From the NCBI GenBank assembly GCA_023419875.1, contig JAEZXM010000109.1, positions 1-11,675 on the forward strand: a stretch of 11,675 bases of DNA. The letters are read 5' to 3'. Position 1 is the first letter of the stretch. Every line of letters begins with the position of its first letter. The stretch is from Pseudomonadota bacterium. GTDB taxonomy: Bacteria > Myxococcota > Myxococcia > Myxococcales > Anaeromyxobacteraceae. The position numbers were made by a program, and so were the translations under genes. The notes under the pieces were generated by a model, which was not told the origin of the DNA, did no database searches, and saw only the letters and a list, made by a program, of their open reading frames with translations. Shown in pieces: positions 6,792 through 11,675 of the stretch.

Positions 6792-7145
6792 ATGAGAAAG
6801 CCCCAGAAGCAGGACATCGCGGAGGTGCTCGCGGAGCTCCGCGCGCAGGTGGCGGATCTGGCGTCGCGGCTGGCCGCGCTCGAGGCGGGCGTCGCATCGG
6901 GCACACCTCCGCTCGCCCTGAGCCTGTCGAAGGGCGAGGGCGTGCCATCGCCGTCTCCCGCACCCGCCGCCGCGGCTCCGGCGCCCTCGGCGATCACCGA
7001 GGAGGAGCTCCTCGCCGTGTCCGCCGCCCTGGCCGCGTACTTCGGGGTCCGGATGCGGATCCGCTCGATCCGCCTGACCGGCTCGCCCGTGTGGGCCCAG
7101 CAGGGCCGCGTCTCGATCCAGGCCTCACACCGCTTGCACAGCTAG
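6792..7145 (+). CDS. Small conserved protein between 12S and the biotin carrier
   Basis: A 117-residue soluble protein of no established function. Residues 7-32 (IAEVLAELRAQVADLASRLAALEA) form a clear heptad coiled coil. Residues 36-69 are a Pro/Ala/Ser linker containing LALSLSKGE, encoded by a palindromic repeat. Residues 69-117 form the conserved part: ITEEELLAVSAALAAYFG, then RMRIRSIRLTGSPVWAQQGR and a SHRL end. This tail recalls the soluble C-termini of OadG-type and methylmalonyl/glutaconyl-CoA decarboxylase delta subunits, which bridge carboxyltransferase and biotin carrier, but the membrane helix of those proteins is absent. The start uses AGGA overlapping the 12S stop, 6 nt before ATG; the stop overlaps the next gene's ribosome site. 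Inference from context: an assembly or bridging subunit of the transcarboxylase. The gene is real by coupling and conservation-like pattern; its role is open. Confidence 0.75.
   Translation: MRKPQKQDIAEVLAELRAQVADLASRLAALEAGVASGTPPLALSLSKGEGVPSPSPAPAAAAPAPSAITEEELLAVSAALAAYFGVRMRIRSIRLTGSPVWAQQGRVSIQASHRLHS
6912..6938. repeat. Palindromic LSLSKG-type dispersed repeat inside a gene
   Basis: CTCGCCCT (6912-6919) and AGGGCGAG (6931-6938) are perfect inverted arms around GAGCCTGTCGA. Just outside, GGCACACC (6900-6907) and GGCGTGCC (6939-6946) pair in 7 of 8 positions. The core, read as CCTTCGACAGGCTCAGG on the minus strand, is a repeat I recognise from many high-GC genomes, where in this frame it gives LSLSKG. 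Here it is 27 bp, nine codons, and keeps the frame of the small gene (residues 41-49). Confidence 0.75.
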
Positions 7146-7148
7146 GAG
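7143..7148 (+). promoter_or_regulatory. Ribosome binding site deciding a GTG start
   Basis: TAGGAG overlaps the stop codon of the upstream small gene and lies 7 nt before GTG 7156. No ATG is placed as well, so it settles the unusual start of the biotin carrier and couples its translation to the gene before. Confidence 0.8.
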
Positions 7149-7155
7149 ACCCACC

Positions 7156-7545
7156 GTGAAGCTGAAGGTGACCGTGGACGGGAAGACGTACGAGGTGGAC
7201 GTCGAGGCGTCCGAGCCGGAGACCCCGGCGCCGCCGCCGCCGCGGCAGTTCGTGGTGGCGCCCGCACCGGTCCGCGTCCCGGCGGGTCCCGCCGCACCGC
7301 CTGCCGCGACGCAGGGCGCGGCGGTGGACGAGGAGAAGGTGTGCCGCAGCCCGGTCTCGGGGATCGTGGTCCGCATCGCCGCCCAGGTGGGGCAGGCGCT
7401 GCAGACCGGCGACGCCCTGATCGTGCTCGAGGCGATGAAGATGGAGACCAACATCACCGCCCCCAGGCCAGGCAAGATCGCCGCCATCAAGGTGAACCAG
7501 GGCGACAGCGTGTCGTCGGGGCAGATCGTGGTGGAGTTCGAATGA
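7156..7545 (+). CDS. Biotin carboxyl carrier protein (transcarboxylase 1.3S)
   Basis: Carries carboxyl groups on biotin between the 12S and 5S active sites. It has 129 residues, close to the roughly 120 of Propionibacterium 1.3S. The N-terminal MKLKVTVDGKTYEVDVEAS matches the segment that in 1.3S binds the other subunits. A Pro/Ala-rich swinging linker (about 20-58) follows, then the barrel-sandwich biotinyl domain (about 62-129) with CRSPVSGIVVRI, the biotinylation motif EAMKMET (biotin on Lys95), and GDSVSSGQIVVEFE. Translation begins at GTG 7156 with TAGGAG 7 nt upstream; the stop overlaps the epimerase start as ATGA. Acetyl-CoA carboxylase BCCP and fused carriers also have this fold. Separate gene form, N-terminal segment and neighbours point to transcarboxylase. 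A biotin ligase must come from elsewhere in the genome. Confidence 0.95.
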   Translation: MKLKVTVDGKTYEVDVEASEPETPAPPPPRQFVVAPAPVRVPAGPAAPPAATQGAAVDEEKVCRSPVSGIVVRIAAQVGQALQTGDALIVLEAMKMETNITAPRPGKIAAIKVNQGDSVSSGQIVVEFE

Positions 7546-8012
7546 CCAGCGACATGCAAAAGATCCCGGGATTCCTGTTCTTCGATCACATCGCCATCTC
7601 CGTGAAGAAGGGCGAGCTCGAGGCGCAGGTGGCGGCGTACGAGGCGATGGGTCTCCGCGTGCTGCACCGCGAGGACGTCCTCGGCACCGACCAGGTGCGC
7701 GAGGTGCTGCTCCAGGTCGGAGACGGCCCGAACCTCGTACAGCTCCTGGAGCCGCTCAGCGACGCGTCGCCGGTGGCGAAGCAGATCGAGAAGAACGGCG
7801 GGCGCGGCGGCATCGCCCACATGGCGCTCCGGGTGAAGGACGCGAAGGTCGCCTACGACTACCTCCAGTCGAAGGGCTTCAAGCTCATCGACAAGGCGCC
7901 CCGGCCCGGCTCGCGCGGCACCACCGTCTTCTTCGTCCACCCCAAGACCACGGAGGCGGTCGCGTTCGGCTACCTCCTCGAGGTCGTCCAGGAGGGCTCT
8001 GCACATGCCTGA
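7542..8012 (+). CDS. mce: Methylmalonyl-CoA epimerase
   Basis: Interconverts the (S) and (R) forms of methylmalonyl-CoA, joining the transcarboxylase, which uses (S), to the mutase, which uses (R). The 156-residue protein has two vicinal-oxygen-chelate halves. The four metal ligands expected from the Propionibacterium enzyme (H12, Q65, H91, E141) are at His16 (FDHIAISV), Gln67 (NLVQLLEPL), His93 (GIAHMALRV) and Glu147 (GYLLEVVQ). KNGGRGGIAH and FVHPK are also family blocks. ATG 7542 overlaps the carrier stop by 4 nt with GGAG 5 nt before it; Met5 is a possible later start. The end overlaps mutA by 8 nt. Other VOC enzymes are excluded by the ligand set together with the flanking mutase genes. 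Confidence 0.95.
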   Translation: MTSDMQKIPGFLFFDHIAISVKKGELEAQVAAYEAMGLRVLHREDVLGTDQVREVLLQVGDGPNLVQLLEPLSDASPVAKQIEKNGGRGGIAHMALRVKDAKVAYDYLQSKGFKLIDKAPRPGSRGTTVFFVHPKTTEAVAFGYLLEVVQEGSAHA

Positions 8013-9408
8013 GAAGGCCACCGGCTCCGACTCGCTCGAGCTCCGGAAGGAGTTCCCGCCCGTCCACACCTCGGAGTGGGAGGCGGCGATCTCCAGGGAC
8101 CTGAAGGGCGCGGACTACGAGAAGAAGCTCGTCTGGCGGACCGAGGAGGGCATCGCGGTCCGGCCGTATTATCGGAGCGAGCACGTCGCCGGCCTCCCGC
8201 CGCAGCGCGCGGCCGGTCGCTGGACGATCGCCCAGGACGCGACGCCGGGCCCCGACGTCATCCGCGCCGACCTGCTCCATGAGGCGGGCGCGCACGCGGT
8301 GCAGGAGCTGGGCTACGCCCTCGCTGCCGGCGTCGAGCGGCTCGCGCTGCTCACCGAGAAGGAGCCGCTCGAGAAGGCGGCTTCGAAGGTCGAGTTCGTC
8401 TTCGCCGTCGGACCCTACTACTTCACCGAGATCGCGAAGCTCCGCGCGGCCCGGCTCCTCTGGGCCCAGGCGGTGTCCGCGTTCGGCGCGGCGCCGGCCG
8501 AGGCGGCGCGGATGCGGCTCGCCGTCCGGACCCCGCGCCGGAACAAGAGCGTCCTCGACCGGTACACGAACCTGCTCCGGGTCACGACGGAGGCGCTCTC
8601 GGCGGTGATCGGCGGCTGCGACCAGCTGACGGTCGAGCCGTTCGGGTTCGACGAGCACCTGGCGTTGAACGTCCAGCATATCCTCCAGGAGGAGTCGCAC
8701 GTGGACGCCGTCGCCGATCCGGCCGGCGGCTCCTATTACGTCGAGGCGCTCACCGATGCCATCGCCCGCGCCGCCTGGAAGCTGTTCCAGGAGGTCGAGG
8801 CGGCGGGTGGGTGGTCGAAGGCCCTCGCGACCGGCACGGTGGAGCAGGCGCTCGCCGAGACGCGCGTGAGCCGGGAGAAGGCGGTGTCGGGCCGCCGCCG
8901 CGCGCTGGTCGGCGTGAACAACTACCCCAACTTGACGGAGAAGGAGCCCGAGGTCGCGGCACCGCCCGCCGCGCCGTCCACCCTCCCCCTCCCCCGGCCG
9001 CGGATGGCGGAGCCCTTCGAGCGGATCCGGCTCCGCACCCTCGCGCACGCGAAGGCGACGGGCAAGACGCCCAAGGTGCTCCTCCTCGCCCGCGGCGACG
9101 CGAAGATGCGCAGCGCCCGCGCAGGCTTCTGCCTCAACTTCTTCGGCTGCGCCGGGTTCGACGTCGTCGAGGGCGACGCGCTCCTCCCGGACGCGGACCT
9201 CGTCGTCCTGTGCAGCTCCGACGCCGAGTACCTCGCGCTCGCGCAGGAGGTCTGCCCGAAGGTGAAGGTCCCGGTGCTCGTCGCCGGAAACCCCAAGGAC
9301 CAGCTCGACGCCCTCACCGCCGCCGGCGTGCAGGGCTTCGTCCACATCCAGAGCGACGCCGTCGAGACGCTCACCCACTGGCAGGATCGGCTCGGCCTGA
9401 GGCGCTGA
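8005..9408 (+). CDS. mutA: Methylmalonyl-CoA mutase small (beta) subunit, short form
   Basis: Non-catalytic partner of the B12-dependent mutase MutB. The N-terminus (FPPVHTSEWEAAISRDLKGADYEKKLVWRTEEGIAVRPYY) matches MutA, as do ADLLHEAGAHAVQELGYALAAGVERL, the TEIAKLRAARLLWAQ helix and DPAGGSYYVEALT. The C-terminal flavodoxin-like domain (about 353-467) reads GDAKMRSARAGF where MutB has DxHxxG, so it cannot hold the cobalamin histidine, as expected for MutA. Classical MutA has about 620-640 residues; this one has 467. The missing part lies near residue 85, where the alignment jumps from the W-x-I-x-Q block straight to HEAGAHAVQE, removing several barrel strands. The frame is clean, so it looks like a natural short subunit. 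ATG 8005 has GGAGG 9 nt upstream inside mce, and the two genes overlap by 8 nt. Confidence 0.9.
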   Translation: MPEKATGSDSLELRKEFPPVHTSEWEAAISRDLKGADYEKKLVWRTEEGIAVRPYYRSEHVAGLPPQRAAGRWTIAQDATPGPDVIRADLLHEAGAHAVQELGYALAAGVERLALLTEKEPLEKAASKVEFVFAVGPYYFTEIAKLRAARLLWAQAVSAFGAAPAEAARMRLAVRTPRRNKSVLDRYTNLLRVTTEALSAVIGGCDQLTVEPFGFDEHLALNVQHILQEESHVDAVADPAGGSYYVEALTDAIARAAWKLFQEVEAAGGWSKALATGTVEQALAETRVSREKAVSGRRRALVGVNNYPNLTEKEPEVAAPPAAPSTLPLPRPRMAEPFERIRLRTLAHAKATGKTPKVLLLARGDAKMRSARAGFCLNFFGCAGFDVVEGDALLPDADLVVLCSSDAEYLALAQEVCPKVKVPVLVAGNPKDQLDALTAAGVQGFVHIQSDAVETLTHWQDRLGLRR

Positions 9409-9411
9409 CAC

Positions 9412-11550
9412 ATGAGACCCGACTTCACGAAGATCGCCTACCAACCCGGTCCTGCCACGGCAGCCGCCGCGCCCGAACCGCAGGTGGCAGGCCAGAAGCC
9501 CTGGCTCACGGGCGAGGGGATCGCCGTCAAGCGGTGGTACGACGACGCCGACCTCGCCCGGCTCGAGCACCTCGAGCACGCGGCCGGCGTGCCGCCGTTC
9601 CTCCGCGGCCCGTACTCGACGATGTACGCGATGCAGCCCTGGACCATCCGGCAGTACGCCGGGTTCTCCACGGCGGAGGAGTCGAACGCCTTCTACCGGC
9701 GCAATCTCGCGGCCGGGCAGAAGGGCCTCTCCGTCGCCTTCGACCTCGCCACGCACCGCGGCTACGACTCGGACAACGAGCGCGTCGTGGGCGACGTCGG
9801 CAAGGCGGGCGTGGCCATCGACTCGGTCGAGGACATGAAGATCCTCTTCGACCGGATCCCGCTCGACCGGATGTCCGTGTCGATGACCATGAACGGCGCG
9901 GTGCTGCCGGTCATGGCCTTCTACATCGTCGCCGCCGAGGAGCAGGGCGTCGCGACCGAGAAGCTCTCCGGGACCATCCAGAACGACATCCTCAAGGAGT
10001 TCATGGTCCGGAACACGTACATCTACCCGCCGATCCCCTCGATGCGGATCATCGGCGACATCTTCCGGTACTGCTCCGAGAAGATGCCGAAGTTCAACTG
10101 CATCTCGATCAGCGGCTACCACATGCAGGAGGCCGGCGCGACCGCCGACATCGAGCTCGGCTACACGCTCGCCGACGGCGTCGAGTACGTCCGCACCGGC
10201 ATCCAGGCCGGCATGTCGGTGGACGACTTCGCCCCCCGCCTGAGCTTCTTCTGGGGCATCGGGATGAACCACTTCATGGAGATCGCCAAGATGCGCGCCG
10301 CCCGGGTGCTCTGGGCGAAGCTCATCAAGGGGTTCGGCCCGAAGAACCCGAAGTCGATGGCGCTCCGGACCCACTCGCAGACCTCGGGCTGGAGCCTCGC
10401 GGCGCAGGACGTCTTCAACAACGTCCCGCGCACCTGCGTCGAGGCGCTGGCGGCGGCGCTGGGCCACACCCAGTCGCTCCACACCAACGCGCTCGACGAG
10501 GCCATCGCGCTCCCCACCGACTTCTCGGCCCGCATCGCCCGCAACACCCAGATCTACCTGCAGGAAGAGACCGGCATCACGAAGGTCGTCGATCCCTGGG
10601 CGGGCAGCCACTACGTCGAGGCGCTGACGCACCAGCTCATGCACAAGGCCTGGCACCACATCCAGGAGGTCGAGGGGCTCGGCGGCATGGCCAAGGCGAT
10701 CGAGACCGGCATCCCCAAGATGCGGATCGAGGAGGCCGCGGCCCGCCGTCAGGCGCTCATCGACTCCGGCCGCGAGACGATCGTCGGCGTGAACAAGTAC
10801 CGTCGCGCCGAGGAGAAGCCGATCGACGTGCTCGTCGTGGACAACAAGGCCGTCCGTGAGTCCCAGCTCAGGCGCCTCGCGCAGGTGAAGGCGAAGCGCG
10901 ACGGCGCGAAGGTCGAGGCGGCGCTCCGGGCGCTCACCTCGGCCGCGGAGAAGGGCGAGGGCAACCTGCTCGAGCTGTCGGTGAACGCGGCGCGACTCCG
11001 GGCAACGCTGGGCGAGATCTCCGGCGCGCTGGAGAAGCCGTTCGGGAGGTACCAGGCCGTGAACCGGACCATCTCCGGGGTCTACTCCTCCGAGAGCGAG
11101 GGCGACCCCGAGTTCCAGAAGGCGAAGCAGCAGGCGGCGGAGTTCGCGAAGGCGGAGGGCCGGCGCCCGCGCATCCTCATGGCCAAGATGGGCCAGGACG
11201 GCCACGACCGCGGCGCCAAGGTGATCGCCACCGCGTTCGCCGACCTCGGCTTCGACGTGGACGTCGGGCCGCTCTTCCAGACGCCGCGCGAGGCGGCGCG
11301 CATGGCGGTCGAGAACGACGTGCACGTGCTCGGCGTCTCCTCGCTCGCCGGCGGGCACTCGACCCTCGTCCCCGAGGTGATCGCAGAGCTCCGGAAGCTC
11401 GGCCGCGAGGACATCCTCGTCGTCTGCGGCGGCGTGATCCCTCCGCAGGACTACGACGCCCTTTTCAAGGCCGGCGTCACCGAGGTGTTCGGCCCGGGCT
11501 CGGTCATCCCCGTCTGCGCCCAGAAGATCCTCGCGGCGCTGGTTGGTTAG
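9412..11550 (+). CDS. mutB: Methylmalonyl-CoA mutase large (alpha) subunit
   Basis: Adenosylcobalamin-dependent radical enzyme that interconverts (R)-methylmalonyl-CoA and succinyl-CoA. The 712 residues cover the whole protein: a TIM barrel (about 30-545) and a B12 domain (about 580-712). Key residues of the Propionibacterium enzyme (Y89, R207, Y243, H244, H610) match Tyr82 (RQYAGF), Arg200 (FMVRNTY), Tyr236-His237 (SGYHMQEAGA) and His598 in DGHDRG, the lower ligand of cobalt. GTIQNDILKEF, TSGWSL and SLHTNALDEAIALPTD are further signatures, and agreement with the actinobacterial enzyme is high throughout. ATG 9412 lies 3 nt after mutA with GAGG 9 nt upstream. Isobutyryl- and ethylmalonyl-CoA mutases are relatives, but the MutA partner and epimerase fix the assignment. 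No MeaB-type GTPase chaperone gene is seen before the window ends. Confidence 0.97.
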   Translation: MRPDFTKIAYQPGPATAAAAPEPQVAGQKPWLTGEGIAVKRWYDDADLARLEHLEHAAGVPPFLRGPYSTMYAMQPWTIRQYAGFSTAEESNAFYRRNLAAGQKGLSVAFDLATHRGYDSDNERVVGDVGKAGVAIDSVEDMKILFDRIPLDRMSVSMTMNGAVLPVMAFYIVAAEEQGVATEKLSGTIQNDILKEFMVRNTYIYPPIPSMRIIGDIFRYCSEKMPKFNCISISGYHMQEAGATADIELGYTLADGVEYVRTGIQAGMSVDDFAPRLSFFWGIGMNHFMEIAKMRAARVLWAKLIKGFGPKNPKSMALRTHSQTSGWSLAAQDVFNNVPRTCVEALAAALGHTQSLHTNALDEAIALPTDFSARIARNTQIYLQEETGITKVVDPWAGSHYVEALTHQLMHKAWHHIQEVEGLGGMAKAIETGIPKMRIEEAAARRQALIDSGRETIVGVNKYRRAEEKPIDVLVVDNKAVRESQLRRLAQVKAKRDGAKVEAALRALTSAAEKGEGNLLELSVNAARLRATLGEISGALEKPFGRYQAVNRTISGVYSSESEGDPEFQKAKQQAAEFAKAEGRRPRILMAKMGQDGHDRGAKVIATAFADLGFDVDVGPLFQTPREAARMAVENDVHVLGVSSLAGGHSTLVPEVIAELRKLGREDILVVCGGVIPPQDYDALFKAGVTEVFGPGSVIPVCAQKILAALVG

Positions 11551-11552
11551 AC

Positions 11553-11675
11553 GGGGGCTGCGCCCCCGCCCCGCCGGCATAGCCGTCGGGGCCCCACCCC
11601 TGCTACGCGGGGCCCTGCGCCGTGCTCGCCGCTACGCGGCTGCGCCCGGCTGCCCCGCGGAGGAGGGGCTGCGCC
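11553..11675. repeat. GC-rich hairpin repeat array after mutB
   Basis: It begins with GGGGGC-TGC-GCCCCC (11553-11567), a perfect 6-bp hairpin 3 nt after the mutB stop that could also end the transcript, although no T-tract follows. GGGGCTGCGCC recurs at 11554-11564 and 11665-11675, where the window cuts it. GCTACGCGG occurs at 11602-11610 and 11631-11639, each time followed soon by CTGCGCC, and CCGC-TAC-GCGG is itself a small hairpin. No convincing coding frame is present. It resembles REP-like intergenic palindromes of high-GC genomes; copy number elsewhere cannot be seen here. Confidence 0.55.

Noticed and set aside
3689..7545. Sodium-pumping oxaloacetate or methylmalonyl-CoA decarboxylase
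   Set aside because: No membrane beta subunit is encoded between these genes, and the small protein has no hydrophobic helix.
7885..11580. Very long minus-strand frame of 1231 codons opposite mutA and mutB
   Set aside because: High-GC third positions remove stop codons on the opposite strand. It is antisense to two fully conserved genes, and its translation is Arg/Asp/Leu-rich with no motif.
1..11675. CRISPR array, tRNA, rRNA, insertion sequence or phage genes
   Set aside because: No spaced repeat array, tRNA-like fold, transposase or phage motif was found; the window is housekeeping and metabolic DNA.

Overview
The window is very GC-rich, densely coded bacterial DNA. Gene content (bactofilin, Rex, a soluble transcarboxylase, a complete methylmalonyl-CoA mutase) and codon use fit a high-GC myxobacterium, with Anaeromyxobacter-type organisms the best guess. 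That placement is inference from gene families and composition, with no database search behind it.

Layout. (1) 2-853, plus strand: the C-terminal part of a transketolase that starts before the window. (2) 1037-2101, minus strand: a LacI-family repressor, convergent with the transketolase. (3) 2213-2695, plus strand: a bactofilin, divergent from the repressor, followed by a strong hairpin terminator at 2742-2775. (4) 2893-11550, plus strand: eight tightly packed genes behind a candidate promoter and operator at 2833-2892. In order these are the NADH/NAD+ sensor Rex, transcarboxylase 5S, transcarboxylase 12S, a small soluble protein, biotin carrier 1.3S, methylmalonyl-CoA epimerase, mutase small subunit and mutase large subunit. 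Gaps between them run from an 8-nt overlap to 20 nt. (5) 11553-11675: a GC-rich array of short hairpins, cut by the window end.

The genes in (4) form one metabolic unit. 12S, 5S and 1.3S make a biotin transcarboxylase that can move CO2 between methylmalonyl-CoA and pyruvate (giving propionyl-CoA and oxaloacetate) without ATP. The epimerase and the B12-dependent mutase link (S)-methylmalonyl-CoA to succinyl-CoA. Together they cover the core of the Wood-Werkman (methylmalonyl-CoA) cycle, usable for propionate formation or propionate/odd-chain oxidation. No biotin carboxylase and no membrane decarboxylase subunit is present in the window, which favours transcarboxylation over an ATP-driven carboxylase or a sodium pump. 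Rex as first gene suggests that the pathway follows the NADH/NAD+ ratio.

The most unusual points are: Rex coupled to this pathway; a 5S subunit whose tail looks like the start of a lost biotin domain; a poorly characterised small protein carrying a palindromic repeat in frame; and a mutase small subunit about 150 residues shorter than the classical form. I did not find a wholly new kind of system.
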